NCBI RefSeq assembly: GCF_023856365.1
Contig: NC_064540.1
Span: 10,259,691-10,323,690, forward strand
DNA: 64,000 nt
DNA from: Brienomyrus brachyistius
Lineage: Eukaryota > Chordata > Actinopteri > Osteoglossiformes > Mormyridae
Direction of reading: 5' to 3'
A model generated the notes under the pieces. The model was not told the origin of the DNA. It saw nothing but the letters and a program-made list of their open reading frames with translations, and did no database searches. This document shows, piece by piece, positions 17,607 through 29,843 of this stretch (position 1 is its first letter; every line of letters starts with the position of its first letter). A program made the position numbers and the translations under genes.

Positions 17607-18546
17607 TATATATACATATATGTGTGTATATATGTATATATAAAAAATGTACGTAGAGAGAGAAATTATGTTCTGGGTTAATTCCTTTTTGGCCTCCTTG
17701 TCGTATGAGTATTAGTTATGCTTAAGAATGGATAAGGAAGTCTGTGTTTTCAAACATGCCTTTTGTACAGTGATGTCCATTTGGGGCGTGTGGTTTCTCC
17801 CCACCCCCACTGGGTTGGACACCTTTATAAATGAGGTCTTCTTCATGGGCCGTGGGGGGGCCAGTGCTGAGGCTTTCCTGCACCCCTGTGCCAGCAGCAG
17901 GGAGCTGCCATAGTACGTGAACTGCTGTGAAATGCAGAAAGAGGAGGAATATGATTGCAGCTATGATGGCGCTTTCCCAGCGATTTTCACCGGACTATAG
18001 AGGTATGCACTCCTGTCCTGAGGAGGGATCCCTTTTAGGAACAGTTTTATTTTTAAATAGCCAGTCTATGAAGTGCGCTTTGTGAATGAATTCTTTACTA
18101 TAATGTATTCAGGAAATCAAATTATATGAAATTGCACAACTTAAAGTAATTCTTATTTTGCCCTTATTTGACACTATTGCAAATTAAACATCTGAACAAA
18201 AGTAAAGGAAATTGGTCTAAGGATGCACTTGTGAAACAAAAACCTATAAATTACTATACCTGCTGTAGTATAACATGTTACTGCTATACTTTCACATAGT
18301 TTTATCTTGGAGCACGTGATTTCAGAGGAGTTGTGTGGCCTTCTGTCTTTCAGTCAGAGCCCTGGGGCATCTGACCATGTTAATGAAACCTCTATGGTTC
18401 ATGAACTGTGTTCAGTGACTTCATTTCACCTTTCTGATGTAAATGCACTTATAATGGAGCAAGGCGTAGTGAAGCATAGGTGATTTGTTTCATGTGCAGT
18501 AGTACACCCCTACCTCACCACACATTTAAAATTCAATTTTAAAATA
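16944..18546 (+). other. qrich1: qrich1 3' UTR and downstream sequence
   Basis: Sequence after the stop is non-coding. It starts C/G-rich (to about 17250), passes through a large TA/TG microsatellite and becomes AT-rich. No canonical AATAAA is obvious in the first 1.5 kb, so the mRNA end is not fixed. The next AATAAA on this strand, near 19408, lies in SINE-like sequence. Confidence 0.4.
17400..17645. repeat. Compound (TA)n/(TG)n microsatellite
   Basis: About 245 bp of interleaved TATATG, TATG and TGTG units with a pure (TA) core of about 45 bp near 17549-17592, followed by an ACAC arm. The two sides are partly inverted copies, so the tract can form cruciform or slipped structures. Every open frame across it is an artefact of the repeat. 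Confidence 0.95.
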
Positions 18547-18834
18547 CACTCCTCTACTTACAAATGAGATGCGTTTCGAATGGCCGTTCGCAACTTGGAA
18601 TGTTAGTCGTTATTCAACATTTTAAGGGTATACGCCAGTACAAAGAAGTAGGATGCTGGGAGTACGCACGCTACACTGCTGCGTGGCGGGAGTAGCGGCC
18701 AGAAATCATACTAGGTGGAATTGGTGTGCAGAAAAACAAATGTTGAACAGGAAACAGGAGCCCAAGGAACACAGTTTGGACTTGCGGTCCTCTTTGTTCG
18801 TATGTCCGAAAGTTCGTAAGTAGAGGAGCGTCTG
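18547..18834. mobile_element. TA-flanked MITE (288 bp)
   Basis: The element is bounded by TA on both sides (18545-18546 and 18835-18836). Its left end reads 'cactcctctacttacaaatg'. The reverse complement of its right end reads 'cagacgctcctctacttacg'. These are imperfect terminal inverted repeats with no coding capacity. The TA duplication and size suggest a non-autonomous Tc1/mariner or pogo derivative. It lies between qrich1 and tp53rk. Confidence 0.7.
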
Positions 18835-19753
18835 TATACGAGTTCTGTAAGAGTGCATTTACTTATATCGGAATGTTACATTACCATGGGTAGGTTCACA
18901 CTTTTATATAAAGACTTCAAAACACACAGGTGGACTTTTGCACCTTTGATAAAGCCCCAAAATATTAGTATTGAAGCAGGTAGTTAATTCAACGTCCAGT
19001 CTGCAATTTAATTTGTTTTTGCTTTTTTCCTTGCTTGGTAAGTATTGTGAGGGCTGGTCAATCCTTCAGTGACATGGCCTAGGGTGCCATCTTCTGAGGG
19101 GGTGCAGACTTGGCAAATCGCTGACAGAGGCATCGGCAGTGAAGCTTGCCTAGGGTGCTATTTTTGTCTTTAACAGGCACTAGGTATCACAGTCCCCTAA
19201 AGGATGTGTTGATATCCAGGGTTTAGCCCTGGTTCTTGACCTGGACATTAAAACATCCCAAGTCTCGCGATGCCTCTGAATGCGTTTGTGGTCAGTTTAC
19301 AGGTGCTGAAAGACTTCCGTATGGGGAGTGAGAGTTTAAAGGACTGTTATCCCGTCCAGGTTTTTCCCCACATCACTGCCTCACTTTTAGACAAAAATAT
19401 CTGCTGAATAAATGTAAATTTGTTACCGCAAGTGACTGTGCCCTGCTTTCAATGAACATTGCAATTTCAGCTATTACTAATCCTGACTTTCATTTTTCAG
19501 CAAATGCAAGACATCTGAAATGATCACATCACCAAAGGCATTTACAATCAGTTCCTACATTTTCTTTGTGTTTATAGAGTGCTCAAAGACCAGAGAGGGT
19601 TAATGTAGAATTCCACGTAACAAACCAGGTAACATACATGGGTCTCTGCTTATTTTCAAACATTCTTTACAGTAAAAATTCTTGATTATTCAGTTTCCAT
19701 CCTTCCACATTCTCCTCCATGGACAAAACCAATGTGCATAGTTTTAAAACTGC

Positions 19754-19759
19754 TTTATT
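19754..19759 (-). terminator. tp53rk: Poly(A) signal for tp53rk
   Basis: AATAAA on the minus strand (plus-strand TTTATT), about 70 bp after the tp53rk stop codon. It implies a very short 3' UTR. Confidence 0.6.
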
Positions 19760-19826
19760 GTATAACTGCATCACACATTTTCAAAAACTTGTTTGTTCAA
19801 AAACCAACCCAATTAATTCTGAAACT

Positions 19827-21187
19827 TTAACCAACCATTGATCTTTTCCTTCCTCTTAATCTAACTTCATCCAGTTTACTGATGACAGTGGATGACTTCT
19901 TTGAAGAGGCAACATAACTCTTCAGCAAGATCTGAAACAAAGTCTCTGTGTTTGGGTGGGTGCTAAGGAATGCCTTCTCCAACACATACAGGTCAACTCC
20001 TTTGTCCTCTGGCAAAGAAGAAATGTAGCTCAGTCCAAAGTCAATTAGCCACAACTCTGGTTCTCTGTCCTCAGATCCTTTCCTCAAAAGCATGTTAGAT
20101 GTTGTCAGATCTCCATGGATCACATCTTCATCGTGCATCTTCGCAAGGATCTGCCCCATCTTTTCGGCCAGTAGCTTAAGGCATTCACTGCCTGCTTCAG
20201 ACAGCTGGGTGGAATTTATGTGGTCTCTGACTGTAACTGATCCCACAATTTCTTCAAGAAAAATGCAGTGAGACACATAATCAACAAAATAGACAACAGG
20301 TGTCAAAATCCCTGGGGAGGGGGGGAGAAAAATACAAATCATGAAAACAAAATCCTACCATTCTCTGCATTACATTTGAATAAGCTCTTCCAGAAAAGCT
20401 GCAATTCCACTTTGTCCTTAAAGCATGATTCTCACACATTTGCTTTTATCTACTTGTTCTATCTTATTTTCGAAAGACGACGACCAATTTAATTAAATAC
20501 ACTCTATGGCTTCCGGCTTGGAGCCTGTAGGCCTACCTTGACGAAACTAACTCTGTTTTGAGTTTTTAGCTCGGAACTGCTCTCCGTTGACGTTAGTGTG
20601 ATGGAGCGAGGCACGCTTTTATACGGAAAAATATTTATACTAGGAAGATTCAACACCATTGGGAAGTATTAACCGATAACCTTAAGTTTCTTTATATTCA
20701 ACAGAGAGCAGTTACAAACATTTAGCTAATGTGAGTATGATCTGTGTGCATCCAGGACTTTAACACTTAGCATTTATTTTCCTGTTTTGGATGCCTTTTC
20801 TTCGAACACTGGTATAATATGATGGAGAACCTGAAATATTTAGTTAAGTCATTAGCTGAAGTCATTACGGTAATCACTGACATGTTTTTAGTGATAATCA
20901 GCCACATTATAATCTAAGATTGTTCTGCATGGACCTTTCTAACATGACCGCAAACGCTCACCTGCTTTTCTGCAGCGAAGTATGGAGCGCACCTCCTGCA
21001 CGCTCCTGCGGTGCGTCAGCTTCTCGTCTAGAGCTGGGTGACGATACGACTTTGGGAATCTTTCCTTCAATATTACCGCTTTCCCTAAAAACTGTCCGCG
21101 GTAAACACGGGCTTCGGCGCCCTGCTTCAGCAGCGTTAAACCGCTAAGATACGACAAAACGGCACTACCGTCCCCCTTAGCAGACAT
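19827..21187 (-). CDS. tp53rk: EKC/KEOPS complex kinase TP53RK (Bud32/PRPK)
   Basis: Two coding exons: 21187-20962 and 20311-19827, split after one base of a glycine codon, giving 236 aa (human 253; the extra residues are at the human N-terminus). The protein is the small atypical kinase/ATPase of the KEOPS complex, which makes N6-threonylcarbamoyladenosine on tRNAs, and has been reported to phosphorylate p53. Visible motifs: '[13 protein letters not shown]' as a glycine-loop equivalent (19-31), ATP-binding Lys41 in 'VILKERFPK', the Bud32-specific catalytic 'HGDLTTSN' (Asp143), metal-binding 'IDFGLS' (Asp166), '[18 protein letters not shown]', and the conserved tail '[11 protein letters not shown]'. 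All key residues are present. The start ATG is the first in frame and fits the conserved kinase-domain start. It is head-to-head with slc2a10, as in human. Confidence 0.96.
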
Positions 21188-21894
21188 GTTTTTCTTTTGT
21201 AGATTTATTCTGCCGTCAAAAATTCTGCCTCATCTGTAAGTGTAAAACAAACAAACTCCCCCTTGCGGATAGGAGTCGGAAAAGTTGAATTTTTTTAATA
21301 CCTGTTTTCATAGAACCCGATGCTCGATTTGCTGCCACCTGCTGGTGTGGAGGTGCGGATCGATAATTTGTAAACTTTGTTTTTGATTCAAGACCGTTAA
21401 TTAAACCCAATAGCAGCCCCGTACGGTGTTATTGCTCGGTGTATTTTTTAAATAAACCAATTAATTCGAATATTAAACCTAGCAGGTATACGAATATGAG
21501 AAGAGGATTGCGCATAATTTATAAGTTATTTGTAGTGTTCATAAAAGTTATCGCAGTTATATGTGCATACATTGAAACACATCAGCCTTTAACTTCTCGA
21601 TTTGGAGCTAAATACCTGCCTATTGTCTCACAGTGCAAACATCTGCCTGCTGGTTGGTTCTGGAGTTGACAGCGGTCAGTTTGCCACGTAGTATTGACTT
21701 CCTGATGGAGGATGAAAGCCGCAACCGGGACGGGAGCTTGAGGGGTCGGCGGCGCAGTTACAAGTATCAGCTTCGTTTGAAACTCACCTTCCGAAGCTCT
21801 GTGCACTTTTATTAGGAGTTTAATAGCACCCTCCGTCTAAAGATTAGCGTAAATACCCAAGGAAAGCGTGGACATTCAACTTAACGCAAGCACG
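21188..21894. promoter_or_regulatory. Divergent intergenic promoter region, tp53rk / slc2a10
   Basis: About 0.5-0.7 kb separates the tp53rk start from the presumed first exon of slc2a10, so the two genes are transcribed away from each other from one region. A donor (CACG|gtgagg) at 21895 could end a non-coding first exon of slc2a10. No TATA box or strong motif was identified, and transcription starts are unknown. Confidence 0.4.
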
Positions 21895-22652
21895 GTGAGG
21901 ATGACAATAAGTGCATTTTTTTAAAAAGTTTCGTGACCTAAGGGTAGTAGACTACATCGGTACATATTTAAATTTTTTGGGTTTCCATCTCGTTTTCCAT
22001 TTCAATACTGAGATGTTTCGTTGAAGTGACTTGTTAAAAATTCAAAAAGCATGAAAAGGTATGTATTTCTGTTTCACATAGCATTAACATATTGTAGTGT
22101 CGGTATTATTAAAGTGGTTATTTACTTTTACGTTTTCTTTTGCTGACCTCATTTTAAGAGTTAAGGATTCTAAACCGATAAAGGCAAATTAGAAGACTTT
22201 TAGTTATTACATACAGTTTGAGACCCCTTTGCTTACGATGGGGTTATGGCTTTATTTACGTTAGAATACAGGACCAAATGTGTTTTATCATTTGAATCCC
22301 AGCAGTGATTTCAGTAGACAGATTGTGCGCTGTCGTGCTTCTTTATTGTTACAAAAAGGGAATTTCAGTTCTTTGTATCGGTCGGTCGGTTACCTTTTCA
22401 TCTTAGCAGCCTTAAGTGGATGTGTCTAATTATATCAGCAGCACAAGCAGCAGTTGTTATGGTTACAGTCTCGTTTGCCTCGTTCGTAGACACTGCTGTG
22501 AATTGCGATTTTTCTCTGCTTTTCTACACCATTACTTTAAATTCATTGCTTTTTTTCAGGGTATTCCGTAGGAATCATGGTTCTTGTTAGGATTTGCCTT
22601 TAAATGTGACATTTGGGTCTGGAACAAGCCTTAAACACAAATGCACATGAAA

Positions 22653-25600
22653 ATGGGTAAGTTGAAAAGTACATTTCCTTGCACAGTACATTTAACTTCA
22701 TCCTAAAGCAAAATTATTTCCCAGTTTGTTTAAATGGAACTGTAAACCTTTCTACTTTTGAATTTAACTATTTCAAATGTCTTGCATATTATTTGATTGG
22801 AGTATGCTGTTAAATTTTTTTTTATGAATTTAGATTTTTAAAGAAACAAAATATTAGTACATTAATTTACATTTAGGAGATAAAGAAAGTAAAGAGTAAG
22901 CAACATCCATTTAAATTAGTGCCGATACTAGCGTTGGCATGGAAGACTGTGAATGTGTCCGGATAAAGATCTCCTGAGGTTGCAGAACATAATGATGAGT
23001 TGTTTTGTAGTTTCTATTAATACGTGAGACCAAATTAAATTCCTAATTTTATAAAAGTTGAATAAAATAAAAACATTTGTAATTATCCAAATACATCAAG
23101 TATTGTACAAAATATATTTGAGTTACTATTAAAAATGGATTTATTTACTTTTAGGTCGCTCTGTTCTGGTCTTCACCTCCGTGGTATCCACGCTTGGCGG
23201 CTTTGTATTTGGGTATGAGCTGGGAATTATCTCTGGAGCCCTTCTCCAACTCCAGACACAGTTCCACCTCAACTGTGTCCAGCAGGAGGCGGTAGTGAGC
23301 TCTCTTCTTATTGGGGCACTTCTGGCCTCTGTGATCGGGGGGATCCTGATCGACCGGCATAGCCGGAGGAACCCCATAACGCTCAGCAACCTGCTCATCG
23401 TCGGCGGAAGCATCGTCCTGGTCTCCAGCTGCTCTGTCTCTGTGCTGGTGCTGGGCAGAATCACTGTGGGCTTCGCCATATCCTTATCCTCTATGTCCTG
23501 CTGCATTTTTGTGTCTGAGATGGTGAATCCAGAACGCAGGGGCCTCTTAGTCAGCCTCTATGAAGCTGGCATTACAGTCGGCATCCTGGCCGCCTATGCC
23601 ATGAACTACATGCTATCCAGTGTCCCGGAAGGATGGAAATACATGTTTGGTTTTCCCATCGCTCCATCGCTGGTTCAGTTCATCTCCATCTGGTTCCTCC
23701 CATCCAACCCTGGAATGCCTTTGAGAGAGACCTCAGAGGCCCAGGCTCAGACTGGGCTTATGCAGCTGGCCAGTGCTGAGGAGACTGAAGCTGATGGGAA
23801 TAACACAGACTGTTCAGACAAACGACAAAATGTCCTTGTTGTTCTGTTTCAGAGTAAAGACAACATGCGGATGAGGACGTTCATTGGTCTGGGCCTTGTG
23901 CTTTTCCAGCAGTTCACCGGCCAGCCCAACGTGCTGTTCTATGCCTCCACGATCTTTCATTCAGTGGGGTTTAAGTCCGGTGCCTCTGCTGTGCTAGCTT
24001 CCATGGGGGTGGGCGTCACGAAGGTCATTGCTACCTTGGTGTCAATGATCTATGCCGACAGAGCAGGTCGGAGAGTGCTGCTGATTGGAGGATGCACCGT
24101 GATGACGGTCTCTCTGATCATCATTGGCCTTCTTAGCAACCAATCACTACACAGTGAGAGGGGGAGGTACTGTGACACTAACAGGTTCCAAAACGGAAGC
24201 TCCCAGTTACAGGATCTCACAGATGGGAACTTAACACCCCTCCCACTAGTTATTCTGAACCGGACCCTCGAAAATTATGAAGATGTGAAGGTTGCAGAGG
24301 ATGATGGTTCGCAGCATTTGGATACTTCTAGTTCCAAAGGTTTGCATTTGAACCCAGCACCACACAGCTCTGCTTCATCCCCAGTACCAGACAGGACCAC
24401 AGATCAGGGGGTCATGAACTGGATCATCTTAATCAGCATGATGGCTTACGTCAGTGCCTATTCAATAGGATTTGGGCCGAGTAAGTTGGCACTACTTTTT
24501 ACTGGCTGTATTGTGTGTGTGTGTCCCTGTATTTATAAAGGGACTCCAGTGTACTCCCATAGTGCAGAATGGTGTAGATAAGTAAACTGATGTCCCTGAA
24601 TGCCCCAGAGTGTGTATGTATGCTTATGTGTCCCCTAGCATCCCATCTAGGGTGTCCCCCAGCCTTGTGCCCTCTGCTGCCTGAGAAAGGCTTCAGGTTC
24701 AGCCCCTGATAACTTGGTAGAGGATAGGTGACTGCAAGATGGAGGGATGGCCTTGTTAGAATTTAACTTGAACGTGACACCTAAAATTATCCCAGTTTAG
24801 TTCAGAAAAGTGAATATATGTTCACTGTTACATTTCGCTTTTACTTTATGGTTTGTGTAAAAATTTTACTTAGCATTTCATCTAGTATTATAAGCCTGTA
24901 AACCAGGTTGTTGTGATATATTCATGACTGACATTATAATGATTAGTTGGTTAATTTAATACCATTGGAAACATTTCAAGTTTTATTTGTTTATAAATTT
25001 TGTAATTGATGCTTGAATCAACCATTTCATGCTTTTTTTAAATTTGCAGTTAGGATTATGTTTTTCAGTATATAGTTAATTCTTAAAGTTCTGAGTAATG
25101 GCTGGTACCAGGTCTGACCTTATTTGTTCTGTTGTACAGTGACTTGGCTTGTACTCAGTGAGATATTCCCTGTTTGGCTGAGGGGAAGAGCTTTTGCCTT
25201 GGCGAGCTGCTTCAACTGGGCTGCTAATCTGATTGTTACTTTCTCCTTCTTAAGCCTGATCGGTGAGTATATGGTTTGTCCATGAGATTCATTTGCTGAT
25301 TTTTGAGCTTCTGATATATAGCCTTACATTAAAAAAAAATGTTCGCTTGTTGAATTTTGCTGTTTTTGCTTAAATCAGGATATGCTGCCACAGAAGTGGT
25401 AATCTGGTATATCCAGATTGTATACTGCTTATACAGAGTTGTATTGCTTGTTTTGCTAATGCAAGGTTTACCACTGTGCAGAAATGCTCAGGAAGTTGTA
25501 GATTTTATGCTGGCAGAAAGCATGATATTGATATCATCATGACCTTAACTGACACCAAACAAGGTCCCACGTTTTGGAAAGTCCGTTATTTCCCAGTGAT

Positions 25601-26470
25601 ACTGGAAGTATGGTATAACAAAACATTTTCAGACCAAACATATTGCTTAAGCACTAAGCATTTCCAGAAACTGATGCACTGATGACGTCCCTTTTTACAG
25701 ATATTGTAGGTCTGTCCTGGACTTTCCTTCTCTATGGCACGATTGGAGTAGTTGCTGTTGTGTTCATCTACATCATGTTACCTGAGACCAAAGGAAAATC
25801 CCTTCAAGAAATCGACAAGGAACTGTCCAGGAGCAGGTACACCTGAAGAGTGTGACCTCGGCACACAATGGGTCTTACTTCACATATGCTAAGCCAACAA
25901 TTCTATGTACAGTCACACACAGTGATATTTTTCCTGTGAAAAATTGAGAATTAGAATTGTCAACTAAAATGGGGGATTCTCACAATTTACCAGTTCTACA
26001 GTTTTCAGTTTATGGGCCATATTTAAAATGAATGAATTGTTTATTTTTTTGATTGCAGACCATCAGTCTACAAACTACAAGGAGTTAGACATCAGTTGTC
26101 TTTGCCAGTAATATACAATATCTTTTTAAATGATATAGTACAAATAGCTTAATTTTTTGGGAGCTGGTTTAAAAGACATTGATTATAAACCTGGTTACAA
26201 GACAGTAACAAGTCTGCATACGAAATCTACACGCAGGTATATTGACAGCAAAATTGTAAATTTAGTTAGGTAAACACTTTTAAAAAATTGTTGCATAGAA
26301 CATGCAAACATGCCCTCTGAACAAAATGTTGTACCCTACAGTTTTTGATTCCTTTCAGGTTTCACAATGGAGGAGAATGCTGTAACGTGATGAAAATAAG
26401 AGTTTCGTCAGTGGGCTATGAAAGAGTGACTGCAGCCAGCATGTCTGTGTTGTACGCAACAGTTCCATAG
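22653..26470 (+). CDS. slc2a10: Facilitative glucose transporter GLUT10
   Basis: Five coding exons: 22653-22656 (ATGG only), 23155-24480, 25140-25262, 25701-25836, 26359-26470; phases join to 566 aa (human 541). It is a class III GLUT of the major facilitator superfamily with 12 membrane helices, moving hexoses or dehydroascorbate across endomembranes. Motifs: '[16 protein letters not shown]' (TM1), '[17 protein letters not shown]', '[18 protein letters not shown]', '[16 protein letters not shown]' (TM7 sugar-site QQxTGQ-N), 'DRAGRRVLL', and '[13 protein letters not shown]' (C-terminal signature). A long extramembrane loop between TM9 and TM10, typical of GLUT10, carries N-glycosylation sequons (NQS, NGS, NRT). 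In-frame ATGs at 22641 and 22647 could extend the N-terminus by four or two residues; 22653 gives the conserved 'MGRS' start. The last exon is supported by 'YERVTAAS' resembling the human C-terminus. Confidence 0.94.
24595..24745 (+). mobile_element. Old SINE tail in slc2a10 intron
   Basis: Diverged similarity to the 3' half of the SINE at 345-697 (a 'catcccatctagggtgtccc' block, then 'aggataggtgactgcaagat' and 'ggagggatgg'). The head is missing. It lies in the intron after the large second exon. Confidence 0.4.
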
Positions 26471-26806
26471 ACCTACACTGGTTAATGGTAAGGATTAAAT
26501 CACTGTGGGTGAAAAAAAAGTATTTCAGCCTTAGAGCAGCTAATCTTACCATCCAATCCCCTTCCAGTTCCTTTTTAGGTCTTGCTGCATGACATTTTCT
26601 CATGGTGGGAACTGCAAAGCAAAAAATCTGTGAATAGTAGGGAATCGTGACTACGGGTTCATGTGAGAATCCTCATGCTTATTTAAATAAGTTTTGTAGG
26701 AAGCTTCTTCCATATGTTGCAGAACAGTTATTCTTTCCAATTCATAGTTTTATTGATAAACGAGGGAACTTCTTAATGTTAAAAGAGATCCGTTCTTGGG
26801 GATGCA

Positions 26807-26812
26807 AATAAA
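26807..26812 (+). terminator. slc2a10: Poly(A) signal for slc2a10
   Basis: AATAAA about 340 bp after the slc2a10 stop at 26468-26470, giving a short 3' UTR. It is the first canonical signal on this strand after the stop. Confidence 0.55.
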
Positions 26813-26829
26813 GTTGTATTAAAGGGAGC

Positions 26830-29212
26830 CTTTGAAATACAGGAGAAATATAATTTTTAAAGGTGAAATAGAATGAAAAATTGACTTTACCTCAGCGTTG
26901 TTGAATAAGGAGAGTTTTGGTACATGGAACAAACATGCTGTGAGTCTGTGAATCTCAAACACTATTTTCCACTCTTTCCAATATAAATCCCGGATATGTA
27001 AGAGAAAATGGGTAAAATGGGCTGATTCAAAAATCCTAAACTGTTACATAACAGACACCCCCAAACTTAACACACACCAGCCCACTTTCAAGCCCAATGG
27101 ACCTGCACTACCTGAAACGTATTAGTGATGGGCGGAATGAGTCCTTTTTTGGGATACAGTTAGTTTAACTCCCTTCACCTAAACGACTTGTTCTGATTCG
27201 TTCAATAGCTGCTGAATAGATGCTGAATTTCTGTTACGACTAAGGTACGGCTCTCTCATTCAGTAGCATATCTGAGTCTCTCGTTCACTGACTCGCTTAC
27301 CAATTCGTTCACCCCTTCAGGTCCCTCCTTCAGAACTAAACTAGAGACTCGCGTTCATTTGTTCACTGTAGGTATTCAGCCCCAGGTTTAGTTTCCAGCC
27401 AATCAAATGCTCACTTACAGCACACCTTTACTGTACATGCCTCCCTGGGTCTTTCTGGCCAAAGTCAAGTAGGAAAGCAACATTCACGTTATATTTCTAA
27501 GAACAAGCGGAAGAACGAAAAGAACAAATCTTTGCAGATAGGTGAACATGAGTGATTAGTTACTGTAAGGGACTCTTTCCCTATGAGCAAATTGTTTGTG
27601 AACATTGCACCATTACAACATATATTTTCTCTCTAGGGGCATATGTGTACAGTTTTCCCTAAGTATGCCTGGGGAGGGAAGATACAGACAGACAGTCCAG
27701 CTACAATACGCGATAGCACACCGCAAATCTGTTCTAACGTGATTGATATTCTACTACCCAAATCCTTGCAGATACCAACAGCAGCACAACTGCGTCTGAT
27801 AAAAGCAGACTAGCATGCAAACGAGAGTCTTAGTTGGAGATGTCTGCTGTGAAATCTTTCCTATGACCACAAAACTACATAGTGCATATCCTGAGTGGCG
27901 AGTGGGTGGACAGATGTGTGTATTAGTCCTGAAGGTGACCATTTATCATCTAAATATATCTGATGATACCAAAAAGTAGTTGCTTTTAAAAATATAATTC
28001 AGAAAATGGCAAATTGTTGCCAAAAGAGAATGTGAACGTTCGTTATCCATTTTTTCCATTTTTGATTTGAGCACAAAATTGGAAATCGTAACGTCATTCG
28101 TTTTGTCATTTTGTTTTCAGAAATGGATATTGAAAAAATGAGTGTTTTTGTTATTTGACTTTCGGCTTTATTTAGAAAGGCGAATGAGTGAATATACACA
28201 GAATTGAGTTCTGCACATTCAGTAGAAGCTGTTACTAGGCAATTTTCATGAAACTCATGGAAGATGTTTGATATTTTATTGTATTACTTTTCATTAAAAT
28301 GTATATACTTACGTTATTGGCCACTGGTATCACTGTTATTATTAATTCATTTTGTTTGGCATAACAACTACTAAGTTTTGGAGGCTCATTCCCCTGACCC
28401 CATTTTTTCAAATTCGATTTGTATTTTAATGAACGTGAGGTTTTACCTGAAATGCTTTAGTCGCATTGTAATGACTGGGAATGACTGTACTGAAAGCCAT
28501 TGATGTAAGGTTATTTATAACTTGTAGCCTAAGAAAGTAAGTCCTGTTGAGGGACATATTTTCCAAAAGCATAGTTAGAACATTCAGTTGCACGTTCCAA
28601 CAATGTAACCTGCTAACCTGGAAACATACCCCAGGTTAGCAGGGTAGTAAACAGAGTAGTAAACAACATTATGAAGCCTGTGATACTGACATTCACAGGA
28701 AGCTCCTGTAGGCCTACTACCTGTAGCCTACTTTTGGTTAGCTAAACAAATATCTAATCAATAATGACAAATATCTAATCAATAATCATTTTAAACAAAT
28801 TTCTGAGTTGCATAGCATATAGTGTTTGGAGTTATTGACAAATATTGCATGATGAAACTATCATCGTAAAGTCATTTGCTGATTGATACACAAAATAGTG
28901 TTCCCGTTACAATGCTTAAAGGGAAAAAAAATCACGACCATGTTAAGGTTGTGCCAAGGCTTAAGTGGGAGTATTACGTTTGACGAATTGTGTTAGGATA
29001 AACTGAATGACAAAACTTATGACAGGGATGGGTCTTGAGGAATGCATCATTAGGCAATTTCTGATGTTGTGCAAACATCAGAGTGTACAAAAGTAGATGG
29101 TTTAGCCCAACTACACACCTAGGCCACAGTAAACTTTTTTTGCGAGTACCTTCTAAAATAATAAAAGTACAGTAAATACATAACCAACTTGCAAGCACCT
29201 TATTGTGTATAA

Positions 29213-29253
<41 letters not shown>

Positions 29254-29815
29254 CTCAGATTCTATTTAATAGTTTACTATGCATTTGCTGACACGTTCCA
29301 AACCAAATCTCGTTGTACTTACAATGACAACAAAACATCTATCTTTATTTTTACATAAGCTAGTAAGTTATCAAGTACTGTGCATAATTGTATGTGCGAT
29401 ACTTTGATGGCTGGCAGTGCAGTAAGCTTGTGTTCACCAGCATCACCACAAACATGTAATGCGTTGCACCACAAGGGCACTAGGCAATAAGAATTTTTCA
29501 GCCCCATTATAATCGTTGACTGAAACGTCGTTATATGGCACACGACTGTAGAAATGTTGGTTCCGTGTGAGCTATCGCAGTGCCACAAACAGCCAATCAA
29601 AGCAGAGTTCATCAACATATTAATGTGCCCACCAAAAAGGGGGAAGCAGAGTGTTGCATTCTAGGGCCAAACAATACGACTTTAAACGAGCCAGTAAAAC
29701 CACTTCAGGACGTTTTGACCAAAGAACAATTTGAAATACTGAATAGATGCATTCTATGGCACCGTTAAGCTGTACATTTCAGTAACCGTTTAAACTGTCA
29801 ATGTAATGTGGGACA
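26830..29815. other. Convergent intergenic spacer slc2a10 / csnk2a1
   Basis: No gene was seen. Sequence near 27125-27370 with repeated 'gattcgttca'-like motifs and a 'tagtgatgggcggaatgag' start may be a decayed hAT-type repeat. A perfect near-duplicate 'aatatctaatcaataat' occurs twice near 28749-28786. An (AT)n tract lies at 29218-29249. Confidence 0.35.
29218..29249. repeat. (AT)n microsatellite
   Basis: About 32 bp of uninterrupted AT. Confidence 0.95.
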
Positions 29816-29828
29816 TGTATTCTTGATA

Positions 29829-29843
29829 AATAAAACATTTATT
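29829..29843. terminator. csnk2a1: Back-to-back poly(A) signals on both strands
   Basis: AATAAA on the plus strand at 29829-29834 and TTTATT (AATAAA on the minus strand) at 29838-29843. The minus-strand signal is the likely 3' end of csnk2a1, giving a 3' UTR of about 1.8 kb from 31644. A plus-strand transcript ending here was not identified. Confidence 0.45.

Noticed and set aside
17076..17681. Several open frames of alternating Tyr/Ile/His/Thr residues
   Set aside because: They are translations of the TA/TG microsatellite in all frames.
23141..23506. 121-codon minus-strand frame
   Set aside because: It is the antisense shadow of the slc2a10 second exon.
27121..27370. Possible hAT repeat starting 'tagtgatgggcgg'
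   Set aside because: No matching inverted end or target duplication was found, so it is mentioned only as a possible decayed repeat.
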